Assembly (NCBI GenBank): GCA_964437365.1
Contig: CAYTGM010000007.1
Span: forward strand, 62,001 to 126,000
Source of the DNA: CAYTGM01 sp964437365
GTDB lineage: Bacteria > Sumerlaeota > Sumerlaeia > SLMS01
Reading direction: 5' to 3'
DNA length: 64,000 nucleotides
Shown: positions 44,989-54,090 of the stretch, piece by piece
Numbering within the stretch: the stretch's first letter is position 1
Layout of the letters: each line of letters opens with the position of its first letter
Made by a program: the position numbers and the translations under genes
The notes under the pieces: model-generated
Seen by the model: only the letters and a program-made list of their open reading frames with translations
The model's database searches: none
Told to the model about the DNA's origin: nothing

Positions 44989-47298
44989 ATGTACTTAGAT
45001 TTCTACGGCTTCGAGCACGAACCATTCAACATAACGCCAGACTCCCGCTTCCTCTTCATGTCGCAGAGACATCGGGAAGCCCTCGCTTCTCTTCTCTACG
45101 GCATTGAGCAACGGAAGGGGTTCATTGCTCTGACGGGAAACATCGGCTGCGGCAAGACGACCATCTGCCGTTCCATGCTGAAAAAGTTGAATCGTGATGA
45201 AACTCGCATCGCCCTCGTTCTTAACCCTGAGCTCAACGACCTCGAGCTGCTTCAATACATTAACGGCGAGTTTGGTCTGGCTCATAACTCTTCCTCAAAG
45301 CGTGAACTACTGGGAGAGCTGAACGCTTTCCTCCTCGAAGAGTATAAGGAAGACCGAAATGTTGTGCTGTTGATCGACGAGGCTCAGCGACTCAGTCCTG
45401 ACGCGCTTGAGCAGGTAAGGCTCATCAGCAACCTGGAAACAGAAACTGCGAAATTGATACAGATCGCGCTGGTTGGTCAGCCGGAACTCAAAGATATACT
45501 TGATCTGCCCGAGCTTGAGCAACTCAACCAGCGTATCACGGTCCGCTATCATATTGAACCACTGAACCAGGAAGAGGTCGGCGATTATATACATCACCGT
45601 CTTCATGTAGCGGAGCCCCGAGCTGCTGTTACCTTCGACGAAAAAGCGATCAAGAAAGTCTACGAATATAGTTCAGGTGTACCACGCCGCATTAATGTTG
45701 TTTGTGACCGGACACTTCTCGTGTCATATATCGACGAAACACACGAAGTTGTTGAAAAGCATGTCCTGGGTGCTATCCAGGAACTGGGTGGGATGCCGAA
45801 GAAGCATAAGCCCGTGAGAGCTGGCGCCGCCAAGTCAGCACCAACCTCAACTGAGGAAACAGCAGTCCCTTCCAAAGAAACCCCGACCTCGGCAAAATCT
45901 TCGGTCACAGTTATCGCTGCAGCCGCTATCGTCGGACTTTGCGCAATTGTCGCAGCTTATATATTGAAGTCTCCCGATGCACTCAGTGGCCTTGATGGAA
46001 GAGACACAATAAACAACACAGTTTCTTCTGACAATCAGAGAGCTGACTCGCCCGGGAATCCGGAAGTCATCGAAGCTTCTATGACAACACGACCCGACGA
46101 TCTGGTCACCACTGCAATTATAGAATTACAGACAACTCCAACGCCAACAGCGACGACCACTCCTACTGTTACGCCAACGCCGACACCGACGGCTACAGCG
46201 ACCGAATCGCCCTCACCGACTCCTTCCGCAACTCCGTCACCAACTGCATCTCCTACGAAAACTCCAGAGCCGAGCCCATCACCAACTCCGACGGGAACAG
46301 AGGCTGCCCCGATCACACCAACACCTGCGATCGCTCCTTCTCCAACTCTAAATGTTGCAGACCTGGAAGAAAGACCCGACGAGGCTTTTGTGGATATACT
46401 TTCTCTTCCGGCTGGATCCCTTTCGGGTGATGATTCTGAATCAACAGGTACAGCGATCCTGGAACTTGCAAATACCGATGATCCTGCTTCGACCGGTGGA
46501 CTATCCATGACCGAAATTCCAACTCCCGTCCCCGAAGTAATAGAGGTCCCGGAGCCAACTCCAACGGCGTCTCCAACAAAGGCAGCAAGCTCATCGATGC
46601 TCTCAGCAATGATGGCATCTCCGACACCGTCTATAACAGAAGAAGCTGACCCTTGGAGCTATGATTCACGAGGAATCCTTCGGATAGACGACCCGGCAGT
46701 CACTTATGTTGGTGCTGTGCTTTCCTGGCTTTCGATCACCAAAGAAGAACGTCTTTCTGAAGACGATCTTGAGGTACTGGCAAATATGAGTGTGGATCAG
46801 GTATCAGGATTGAAAATGACCGAAGGTCGACCTCCTCTCTATTTAAGGGAAGCAAGGCTCCCCGCGACGACGGCCGTTTTGACAAATGAGAATCTCCCAT
46901 GTCTTATTCAGTTCGATAACAGTTCCGAAGGTTTTGGGCCCTGGTCGGTTCTTTTAGCACTTGAAGAAGACGTCGCGATTTTGCACGATCCTATTGCTGG
47001 ACGTATACGCATTACGCCCGACATGCTGGATGATCATATGACAGCGGTGATTGTTCCATTCTTCGACCCAGAAGGTATTTCAGGGCTCAAGGCGCTCGAT
47101 CGAGGAGAAGGTGTGAAAGCGCTCCAGCAGAGACTGAAGAAGGCGAAGATGTATCTGGCCGAACCAACCGGTGTATACGACCAGTTTACACAAACGATTG
47201 TGAAAGCTTATCGTGAGAAAGTTCTGATCCCTGGCGGAACTGAAATAGATCCAAGGCTTGCACTGACTCTGATCCGGGAAACAGGAGGAGTCGAATGA
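44989..47298 (+). CDS. ExeA/GspA-type AAA ATPase with Pro-Thr linker and peptidoglycan-binding end
   Basis: I start at the ATG at 44989 (769 residues); an ATG at 44908 adds 27 unconserved residues. The N-terminus MYLDFYGFEHEPFNITPD and Walker A GNIGCGKTT (about 50-58), Walker B VVLLIDEAQRL (about 125-135) are those of ExeA/GspA. A membrane helix at about 304-325 is followed by a Pro-Thr/Ser linker of roughly 70 residues, then a degenerate C39-peptidase-like segment and a C-terminal peptidoglycan-binding domain with RGEGVKALQQRL. ExeA with ExeB helps to insert the type II secretion outer-membrane channel through peptidoglycan. The stop overlaps the GspB-like gene by four bases. No other type II secretion gene is present in the window. 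Confidence 0.9.
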   Translation: MYLDFYGFEHEPFNITPDSRFLFMSQRHREALASLLYGIEQRKGFIALTGNIGCGKTTICRSMLKKLNRDETRIALVLNPELNDLELLQYINGEFGLAHNSSSKRELLGELNAFLLEEYKEDRNVVLLIDEAQRLSPDALEQVRLISNLETETAKLIQIALVGQPELKDILDLPELEQLNQRITVRYHIEPLNQEEVGDYIHHRLHVAEPRAAVTFDEKAIKKVYEYSSGVPRRINVVCDRTLLVSYIDETHEVVEKHVLGAIQELGGMPKKHKPVRAGAAKSAPTSTEETAVPSKETPTSAKSSVTVIAAAAIVGLCAIVAAYILKSPDALSGLDGRDTINNTVSSDNQRADSPGNPEVIEASMTTRPDDLVTTAIIELQTTPTPTATTTPTVTPTPTPTATATESPSPTPSATPSPTASPTKTPEPSPSPTPTGTEAAPITPTPAIAPSPTLNVADLEERPDEAFVDILSLPAGSLSGDDSESTGTAILELANTDDPASTGGLSMTEIPTPVPEVIEVPEPTPTASPTKAASSSMLSAMMASPTPSITEEADPWSYDSRGILRIDDPAVTYVGAVLSWLSITKEERLSEDDLEVLANMSVDQVSGLKMTEGRPPLYLREARLPATTAVLTNENLPCLIQFDNSSEGFGPWSVLLALEEDVAILHDPIAGRIRITPDMLDDHMTAVIVPFFDPEGISGLKALDRGEGVKALQQRLKKAKMYLAEPTGVYDQFTQTIVKAYREKVLIPGGTEIDPRLALTLIRETGGVE

Positions 47299-48041
47299 GC
47301 TCGATCCTTGATGCCCTAGAAAAAGCAAGCAAAGAACGCGCAGCGAAAAAGGGAGAGCATCTCAGCACCGATGAGATTGCTCGCCAGGGTGGACCTGATC
47401 CTCGTCGAAGAAAAGATGAGGAGGAAAAGGCAAAGAAGAAGCTCAAGATGGTGATTACCATCTGTATTGTTGTGGTTTTGCTGATCGGGGTTGGAAGTGC
47501 AGCGCTCGTCATGAGTGTTCTCAGCGGCCAGGATGGTGACCCTGTTTCAAGCGGTGACCAGGTCGCCATGAACAACGGAGGACAACCTCCAATCGAAGGT
47601 TCTGGAAGCTCAGCAGGAAACTCAGAAGAGTCAGCAGCTGTCATTGCAACACCGACTCCCACGCCTGTGCCCACAGCAACCCCAGCGCCCTCACCTACTC
47701 CGTGGCCATCGCCGACGCCTTGGCCGTCTCCCACACCAGTCGATAAGCTTGAGGAGCTTATCAACTCAAACAGAACAATAGGCGAAGGTTCGAATATGGA
47801 GAACAATGCTCGTTCTTCGAAATATTCCGGGATGTTCGAAGATGGACAGATTGTCAGACCTGCCGAGCTGGGTTTGAAGATCGAAGGTGTGATGGAACTG
47901 AATAGTGGCTTTATAGTTCTTATCGGCTCCAAGCAGGTGAAGACAGGACAAAAGTACGGCGACTTTCACATCGTGGATATCAAGCATGAGTTCATGACGG
48001 TCGACATTGGCGATGGAACCATCGTTAAGGTGAGGTTCTAG
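47295..48041 (+). CDS. GspB/ExeB-like secretion-assembly protein
   Basis: A 248-residue inner-membrane protein. It opens MSSILDALEKASKERAAKKG, matching the conserved N-terminus of GspB (ILDALRKAERER type). A membrane helix at about 52-74 (MVITICIVVVLLIGVGSAALVM) is followed by a Pro-Thr/Ser-Trp linker and a C-terminal domain (GLKIEGVMELNSGFIVLIGS; VDIGDGTIVKVRF) with the GspB-type two-strand pattern. It overlaps the ExeA-like gene by four bases (ATGA). It would form the GspA-GspB complex in the periplasm. Confidence 0.88.
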   Translation: MSSILDALEKASKERAAKKGEHLSTDEIARQGGPDPRRRKDEEEKAKKKLKMVITICIVVVLLIGVGSAALVMSVLSGQDGDPVSSGDQVAMNNGGQPPIEGSGSSAGNSEESAAVIATPTPTPVPTATPAPSPTPWPSPTPWPSPTPVDKLEELINSNRTIGEGSNMENNARSSKYSGMFEDGQIVRPAELGLKIEGVMELNSGFIVLIGSKQVKTGQKYGDFHIVDIKHEFMTVDIGDGTIVKVRF

Positions 48042-48057
48042 GATATCTGAGATAGAG

Positions 48058-48999
48058 ATGGTTGATTTGTTATTCATCCTTCTTTCTTTGATCCTCCTCG
48101 CCATTGGGTCAGAAGGACTGGTTCGAGGTAGTTCTGGGCTGGCAAGTAAGCTTGGAATGAGTCCGCTGGTCATAGGACTCACTATCGTAGCCTTTGGAAC
48201 AAGTTCACCCGAGATCGTTGTTAGCCTTAAAGCTGCAACGAGTGGCAGTGGAGCAGTAGCCCTTGGAAATGTTATCGGGTCTAATATTTTCAATATCGGA
48301 CTAATACTCGGGCTCTCTGCCATCATTTGCCCTCTCAAAGTTCATCAGCAAGTTATCAGTTTTGACGGGCGTGTCGCCGTACTCGTAACATTACTCTTTT
48401 TCGTCATTTTCTTTGGCGGTATCAGTCGCATCGAGGGAGGGCTTCTTCTTTCTGGGCTCATCGTATATATATTCGTGAATATAAGATTTGCAACAAATCA
48501 CACAGAGTCAGGAACCGTTGAAGCAAAAGAAACAGAAATAGAGCACCCGACTTCAGGTTATCTTTTCCTCTTTCTTATGATTTCCGGGGGACTCGGTCTC
48601 TTGCTCATTGGAGGTAACCTTCTCGTTCACAGTTCCATCAAGATTGCTCGATTCTGGGGTGTAAGTGAAGCGGTTATAGGCTTAACAGTGGTGGCAGCAG
48701 GAACAAGTATTCCCGAGTTGGCAACTTCTATAAACGCAGCCTTCCGCTCACAACACGACATAGCAGTTGGGAATGTGGTGGGTTCAAACATTTTCAATAT
48801 TCTTGGAATTCTTGGACTGTGTGGCCTCATCGGAATCGAGGGAGCACTTGGCATCCGTCTTAGCGACATGTTGATCATGCTTCTCCTTACAATAGCGCTG
48901 TATCCGATGCTGAAGTCTGGTTTTGTGCTGGACAGATTCGAAGGAGTGCTCTTATTGGCGTTTTATGCAGCCTATCTGGTATTTCTTTTTGTGCGTTAA
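48058..48999 (+). CDS. Calcium/sodium antiporter of the CaCA family
   Basis: A 313-residue membrane protein with about ten hydrophobic helices in two inverted halves. Each half carries an alpha-repeat motif: VIGLTIVAFGTSSPEIVVSL (first) and VIGLTVVAAGTSIPELATS (second), with GNVIGSNIFNI and GNVVGSNIFNI following. The Glu residues in GTSSPE and GTSIPE are the ion ligands. It exchanges Ca2+ for Na+ or H+ across the inner membrane, like E. coli YrbG (ChaA-related). It follows the GspB-like gene by 16 bases, though a functional tie is unclear. Confidence 0.92.
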   Translation: MVDLLFILLSLILLAIGSEGLVRGSSGLASKLGMSPLVIGLTIVAFGTSSPEIVVSLKAATSGSGAVALGNVIGSNIFNIGLILGLSAIICPLKVHQQVISFDGRVAVLVTLLFFVIFFGGISRIEGGLLLSGLIVYIFVNIRFATNHTESGTVEAKETEIEHPTSGYLFLFLMISGGLGLLLIGGNLLVHSSIKIARFWGVSEAVIGLTVVAAGTSIPELATSINAAFRSQHDIAVGNVVGSNIFNILGILGLCGLIGIEGALGIRLSDMLIMLLLTIALYPMLKSGFVLDRFEGVLLLAFYAAYLVFLFVR

Positions 49000-49079
49000 T
49001 TGGGGGCCTGTAGGGCAGCGGAGCCAAAGCAATCTGAAAGGTACAGGACAAGTTGTCATAAGTTCCAGAGTGTCGGTCA

Positions 49080-49170
49080 GAATTCCTGTCCGATATAAGC
49101 TGGCTGCGAGCACTCCCTTCAGCGTCCCGAAAGCCTCGAAGAAACTCCACCATAACTGCGTTTCCAGGCA
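49080..49170 (+). repeat. Dispersed intergenic repeat, copy C
   Basis: Starts AATTCCTGTCCGATATAAGC, continues TGGCTGCGAGCACT and GAAAGCCTCGAAGAAACTCC and ends ACTGCGTTTCC. It matches copies at 27793-27882 (minus strand) and 63901-63973 in order and spacing. It is part of the 446-base gap between the antiporter and the golvesin-domain gene. That gap also has a run of nine C (49181-49189), an AT-only stretch near 49241-49251 and a stem-loop at 49409-49427, but no coding region. Confidence 0.7.
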
Positions 49171-49408
49171 GACAAGTCCACCCCCCCCCTCGCTCAGCAT
49201 CTATCCCGACATATTTTTTGAGAACGCCTCCAGACATCTTTATATATATAAATCGGGTTTTTCCTGAGCACACCTGCATACATGTTTTGACGCGAAAGTC
49301 TTGTTTCTGAATGCAAATACATATTTACAATAAACACGCATTTACCACTTGCCCGGGTATATCCATCTCCCATAAGACCCCTCCTCGAAACCAAACAGCG
49401 AGTAGTCT

Positions 49409-49427
49409 ATAGCTACTCATAAAAAGA
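49409..49427 (+). repeat. Stem-loop just upstream of the golvesin-domain gene
   Basis: GAGTAG and CTACTC arms, six base pairs with a seven-base loop, sit about 20 bases before the start codon region and next to the AGAGAGAGG ribosome-binding site. It could influence translation or message stability. The size is small enough to be chance. Confidence 0.35.
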
Positions 49428-49445
49428 AAAGAGAGAGGTTTTCTT

Positions 49446-50441
49446 ATGCTCAAGAGAACACTTGCAGCAACGGCACTGCTATGTGCTAACACATCTATAC
49501 TTCTAGCCTGGTCTCCAGAAGGAAGCCCCATCACGGAACTTGTGATAGATAGAAACGACACTGGCTACGAAGAGTCAGCCGGCTGGTCCGTTTCTGCCAA
49601 TGGTGGATACAATGGAGAGTCATTATATGCATTCGCAGGAACAGGCTCACCCGATCTTGAGGACGTCGTCTACAGCGACGGTACTTCTGGCAATGACCTT
49701 GAATATACAGCCTGGGAAATCGATCCCTCACTTGAGTGTGGAAAGACATATACATTCGAAGTGTATGCCACCTGGGTTAGCGGCAGTAACAGAACATCAG
49801 ACGCTACCTACCATGTGTATCACGATGCAGGAATAGATTCGATCACCGTCGATCAGACTCAGAATGGTGGACAGTGGAATTATCTCGGTACATATACAAT
49901 GTCTCGCAGTGAATCCGCCTGTGTCTTCAATAGCGAGTTCACTCCTCGCGATCAGGTCAGACTCTACAGCGACTTCAGCAACGGTACTGTCATTTCTTCC
50001 GACGCGGTTCGCTACGTGCTGGTCGAGGAGATTGATGGATCTGATGATTCTATCGTCGTTGATAACAGCGACGCCTCTTCATCATCAAACTGGTTCACAA
50101 GCACTCAGGTGACCGGGTACCTGCAAGAGAACTATGCGGCACGTTCCACCGCTTTTGCCTCTGATCCAATGACTTTTACGGCCTTTGTTCCAACAGCCGG
50201 AAACTATGAAGTCTTCGCACGTTGGACAGATGGTTCAAACCGTGCCTCGGCGGCACCTTATATCATCAACCACTCAGGAGGATCCACAACTGTCTTCGCT
50301 GACCAGACCACGAACGGCGGCACCTGGGTTTCTCTTGGTACATTCAATTTCGCTTCTGGCAATACTGACATTCTTCTGAGCTGTTGGACAAACAGCGGTG
50401 CTTACGTGATCGGTGACGGAATCAAGCTCGAAGCCGAGTAA
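49446..50441 (+). CDS. Secreted protein with two golvesin/Xly-type domains
   Basis: A 331-residue protein with a signal peptide (core TLAATALLCANTSILLA, cleavage before WSPEG). Two related domains of about 145 residues follow. Both contain VDQTxNGGxWxxLGT and a preceding Y-x-V-Y/F-A-x-W segment with SNR, e.g. NYEVFARWTDGSNRAS. This is the golvesin C-terminal/Xly carbohydrate-binding-like fold of secreted polysaccharide-binding proteins. No catalytic domain is seen. It is likely an extracellular or surface adhesin. Its start follows an AGAGAGAGG site, and a strong hairpin follows its stop. Confidence 0.85.
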   Translation: MLKRTLAATALLCANTSILLAWSPEGSPITELVIDRNDTGYEESAGWSVSANGGYNGESLYAFAGTGSPDLEDVVYSDGTSGNDLEYTAWEIDPSLECGKTYTFEVYATWVSGSNRTSDATYHVYHDAGIDSITVDQTQNGGQWNYLGTYTMSRSESACVFNSEFTPRDQVRLYSDFSNGTVISSDAVRYVLVEEIDGSDDSIVVDNSDASSSSNWFTSTQVTGYLQENYAARSTAFASDPMTFTAFVPTAGNYEVFARWTDGSNRASAAPYIINHSGGSTTVFADQTTNGGTWVSLGTFNFASGNTDILLSCWTNSGAYVIGDGIKLEAE

Positions 50442-50471
50442 TCGTTGCCAGTACCTTCTTCCACGCTCAAC

Positions 50472-50510
50472 AACAGACCTCAGCCACCCAGGCTGGGGTC
50501 TGTTCATTTC
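50472..50510 (+). terminator. Strong hairpin after the golvesin-domain gene
   Basis: A stem of 7 plus 5 base pairs (ACAGACC with GGTCTGT, CAGCC with GGCTG, one T-G pair between) closes a five-base loop and is followed by TTCATTTCT. It lies 31 bases after the stop at 50441 and before ruvB. The T run is broken, so termination efficiency is uncertain. Confidence 0.75.
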
Positions 50511-50572
50511 TAAAGAAGGAACAAAATCCCGTTGCCTTTGCTCGGACAAAAAACGAAGAAAAAGAGAATCTC

Positions 50573-51643
50573 ATGGGGATTTATTACATGGCTTCTGAAG
50601 AGCAACCACTGACATCCGGGCAATCTAACCAGAATGATAAAGAGGTCGAGCAATCTCTGAGACCACAGAATGTTTCTGAATTTGTCGGTCAAAAGGCAAT
50701 CATTGAGAAACTCCGTATCTTCATTCAGGCGGCTCGAAACCGTTCAGAAGCTTTAGATCATATTCTCTTCTATGGTCCACCGGGACTTGGTAAGACAACT
50801 CTTGCTCACATCATTGCCCGAGAGATGGGAACCACGCTGCATTCTACCAGCGGCCCAATCGTCGAACGAAAAGATGACCTGGCAGCCATCCTGACCGAGC
50901 TGCGTTCTGGTGATGTGCTCTTCATTGATGAGATTCACCGTCTAAACCGTATTGTTGAGGAGTGCCTCTATCCAGCTCTCGAGGATCGTAAGATCGACAT
51001 TCTCATCGGAGATGGTCCCCACGCAAAGTCGATCAAGCTGGACATCGAGCCATTTACACTGGTTGGTGCAACGACACGCGCAGGGATGTTGACCGGACCT
51101 CTTCGTACACGCTTCGGTATTACGCTCCGACTTGAATTTTACAGTGCTGCAGATCTGATGCAGATCGTCAAACGTTCTGCAGGTTTGCTTAATGTTCCTA
51201 TCGATGAGAAAGGGGCTTTTCGCATCGCCGAACGGTCGCGCGGTACGCCACGTATAGCTAACAGACTTCTCCGCCGTGTGAGAGACATTGCCGAAATCAA
51301 GTTCTCAGGTGAAATAACAGAGGAGGTCGCAGAAGAATCACTAAAGCTCCTCGATATAGACGAAGCAGGACTGGATCTTCAGGACAGGGCATTTCTCGGG
51401 TGTCTCATCGATAAGTTTGGCGGTGGTCCAGTCGGCCTGAATACGCTGGCTGTCGCACTTAGTGAAGATGAGGACACATTAATCGACATCGTCGAGCCCT
51501 ACCTGATACAAACGGGGTTTATCGTGCGCACACCGCGTGGTCGCATGGCGACAAAGGCTGGCTATAGACATCTTGGGCTTCAGGCACCGACTTCTATTGT
51601 CACAATGGAAGATGACCTCTTTGCCGATGAAGCAGGCAGCTGA
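50573..51643 (+). CDS. ruvB: Holliday junction branch migration helicase RuvB
   Basis: A 356-residue AAA+ motor. Walker A FYGPPGLGKTTLA lies at about residues 66-78, Walker B VLFIDEIHRL follows, sensor 1 is in TRAGMLTGPLRTRFGI, and the C-terminal winged helix ends TPRGRMATKAGYRHLG. It drives branch migration of Holliday junctions with RuvA and RuvC during recombinational repair. ruvA and ruvC are not adjacent. The ATG at 50588 (starting MASEEQ) is an equally possible start, five residues shorter. Confidence 0.97.
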   Translation: MGIYYMASEEQPLTSGQSNQNDKEVEQSLRPQNVSEFVGQKAIIEKLRIFIQAARNRSEALDHILFYGPPGLGKTTLAHIIAREMGTTLHSTSGPIVERKDDLAAILTELRSGDVLFIDEIHRLNRIVEECLYPALEDRKIDILIGDGPHAKSIKLDIEPFTLVGATTRAGMLTGPLRTRFGITLRLEFYSAADLMQIVKRSAGLLNVPIDEKGAFRIAERSRGTPRIANRLLRRVRDIAEIKFSGEITEEVAEESLKLLDIDEAGLDLQDRAFLGCLIDKFGGGPVGLNTLAVALSEDEDTLIDIVEPYLIQTGFIVRTPRGRMATKAGYRHLGLQAPTSIVTMEDDLFADEAGS

Positions 51644-51717
51644 CTCACACATCCGGCCTCTCTGAAAAAAGAGATACTCCAGGTACAAACTAATCCGTTG
51701 AATAATACGCACAGAAT

Positions 51718-53610
51718 TCACTGAATATACCTGAAGACTCTGACATCTTTCCCCGCCAAGGGAATCGTTTCCAGTTCCCTCAGGTGCCGCTGGCGAAAAA
51801 TGGCTGCCTCACCATTCAGGTATGATTGCTCCGTCACCAGAACATCAACTGAGAATGAAGAAAAATAATCGGCCATTTCATCAGTTGTATAGCCAAGGTT
51901 TTCCATGGAAAGAACAGCGTCTTTTGCAACAAGAGGCACGTTTGGGATAAATCTTCTCTTCAAGAAGACAACCGCCGGCGAATAGACAGAAAACCATATC
52001 GTTCCCTCTCCTGAGAGAGATTCTATTCTTTCAATTAAAGCGCGCTCACCAGGATAGCGCCTTTCAAATTCCACAGCTCGAATTTGACTCGAATACAAAT
52101 ATCCTGTTGGAGCGGTTTCAAGCCTCTTCCAGGAGAATTGTTCCTCATAGCAGAAGCGATACCCCTGATAAATAAGAAAGATAGAAACCAATGCTGCACA
52201 AACTTGATGCCACCACTGATCGTAGCTTCTCCCCAGTCGGAAAACAGAGACAACACCCACAATTAGGTATGCAGGATAAACGGACAGGAAAAATCGCAGG
52301 AAGGGGACTTTAAAGAAAAGAGGGAGTATTATCCACGAATAAACAATAACCATTAGAAGAAAGCGATCCTTGTCATTCTCATCATTCCTCCGGAAAAGAA
52401 AGGCAAGAGTACCCAGGGGAAGAAGATAGAGAAGGTTTGAAATGCTGTTGAAGGGAACGTAGGAACTTCGCGCATATATAACGTCGGGTGATGGAAAGAA
52501 CGATCCTACTCCATCAGGGTAGTAGGATTGATAGTGCTGATGCCCGATCAGGAAGCTTTCTTTTAATGAAAAAGCCCCGGCCGCAAAAGGGTAAAAGGGG
52601 TTGTGTGTATAGAGGGTATTCTTTAGCAGCCACGGACCCGCTACCAGAGTACTTGTCAGTACAAGAAGCATTATTCTGCCGAGGGACCTGCCAGGGAGTT
52701 TGCAATACAAAGCAATCAGAAAATACAGGCACGGTAAGGGAGCGTAAAGAAACAGTCCTGTTTGTTTTACTCCAGCGAAGAATCCGAAAGCTGTACCAGC
52801 AAGGATGAGATAAAAGGATTCGCCTTCTCTTTTCATGGCAAGGTAAAGATAATAAAGGCCAAGGGTGAAGTAAACCGACATCCCGGCATCGACATGTGCG
52901 GTCGGAGAATAACGGAGCACTTCCTGTGCAAATAGATATAGACAAAGTGCAGAGAACCCCGCCGCAACGGAACAGAGCCGTGCTACCAGTTTGTAGATCA
53001 GGATCGAAGTAAGCAGACACCTGAAGATTTCAAGAAACTTTGGAAGAAACAGACTCTCAGGAGAAAAACTCAAAGCCCAGATAAAGCTCATGTTCGAAAG
53101 AGCATGCCAGTTGGAGTGCGGCTCGTGTGGGAGTGGAAAAATACTAGAGGCGTTCAACCAGGCGCGGGGAAGGGAGAGATGATAAGCAACCGCATCCTGT
53201 TCGAGCCCTGGGATCAGTGCCATTCGGATTACCAGCGATAACCAAATGAGGACAGCGACGACACTGGCACCGCCCATGGTTGTAATCTGAAAAAGGCTCC
53301 TGGCTCCCTGTCGACGAATGATCTGTGCGAGGAAGTAAATGCCCAGAAAACCGGTTAGAGTGACCAGAGTAACGATGAGCGTTCCATCAAGCAGACCAGC
53401 GAGTCCGAGAATTAAGGTGACCACCCCCAGAATTCCCAACCCAAGAGAACAATTCAAACCAACCGAAAGCAGAAAGTCGAAGTCACCTTTAACTCGAGAA
53501 GATCCGATAGTTCCCGAATCGAGGAACCGAGCGAGCCCGAGCTGCAGCAGCTCCCCAGCGCCAAAGGTTGAAAGAATCAGTATCAGTGTGAAGAGAATCT
53601 CAGTTAGCAA
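51718..53610 (-). CDS. Polytopic GT-C-like membrane protein
   Basis: A 630-residue protein with about 13-14 hydrophobic helices in its first 470 residues and a soluble C-terminus. The periplasmic loop after the first helices has DAVAYHLSLPRAW with an Asp near 136, and HSNWHALS later, which resembles the ArnT/PMT-type glycosyltransferases that use lipid-linked donors. The start is ATG at 53610. It converges on ruvB and is transcribed away from xseB. The sugar and acceptor are unknown. I see no Walker or other motif. Confidence 0.8.
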   Translation of the reverse strand: MLTEILFTLILILSTFGAGELLQLGLARFLDSGTIGSSRVKGDFDFLLSVGLNCSLGLGILGVVTLILGLAGLLDGTLIVTLVTLTGFLGIYFLAQIIRRQGARSLFQITTMGGASVVAVLIWLSLVIRMALIPGLEQDAVAYHLSLPRAWLNASSIFPLPHEPHSNWHALSNMSFIWALSFSPESLFLPKFLEIFRCLLTSILIYKLVARLCSVAAGFSALCLYLFAQEVLRYSPTAHVDAGMSVYFTLGLYYLYLAMKREGESFYLILAGTAFGFFAGVKQTGLFLYAPLPCLYFLIALYCKLPGRSLGRIMLLVLTSTLVAGPWLLKNTLYTHNPFYPFAAGAFSLKESFLIGHQHYQSYYPDGVGSFFPSPDVIYARSSYVPFNSISNLLYLLPLGTLAFLFRRNDENDKDRFLLMVIVYSWIILPLFFKVPFLRFFLSVYPAYLIVGVVSVFRLGRSYDQWWHQVCAALVSIFLIYQGYRFCYEEQFSWKRLETAPTGYLYSSQIRAVEFERRYPGERALIERIESLSGEGTIWFSVYSPAVVFLKRRFIPNVPLVAKDAVLSMENLGYTTDEMADYFSSFSVDVLVTEQSYLNGEAAIFRQRHLRELETIPLAGKDVRVFRYIQ

Positions 53611-53733
53611 AGTCGTTTACCAAAGTCTTTGTAAAAACCATCAACACCTCTTGCTCTTGCCCTGATGCCTTCTACTCTGTTCAACTCTTCGCGGGCAAGA
53701 AGAGGGAGATCATTGAAACAAAGTTGAGTCGAG

Positions 53734-53997
53734 ATGGCGAAAACGCGAAAAACGAAGAAAGAACTGACCCTGGAGGAGTCCGTTGTCCGCCTCGAGGAGA
53801 TCGTCGAGGAATTGGAGTCCGGAGAAGCTGATCTCGAGAAGAGTATCGAGCTTTACCAGGAAGGCAAGAAACTCGGCCTTGAAGCCTCGAAGAAACTCGA
53901 AGGACTTGAGCAGAAGATCCTGAAGATTACCGGGGAAAAGGACGGAAAGCTTGAAACGGAAGAATTTGATCAGGAGCCTGACTTAACAGAGGACTAA
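53734..53997 (+). CDS. xseB: Exodeoxyribonuclease VII small subunit
   Basis: An 87-residue helical protein. ESVVRLEEIVEELESGEADL is the diagnostic opening of XseB, and the second helix with ELYQEGKKLGLEASKKLEG follows. Several copies bind the large subunit XseA, and the complex degrades single-stranded DNA. xseA is not in the window. dxs follows 93 bases later; xseB next to isoprenoid genes such as ispA and dxs is a common gene order. Confidence 0.93.
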   Translation: MAKTRKTKKELTLEESVVRLEEIVEELESGEADLEKSIELYQEGKKLGLEASKKLEGLEQKILKITGEKDGKLETEEFDQEPDLTED

Positions 53998-54090
53998 GCG
54001 GTCCAAGTCTTGCCCTCGAATAACGAGAACTGAAACGACGTCTCTCCTCAGACCGAGACAGTTTAACGACAAAGGATGATTTCTAAATAG

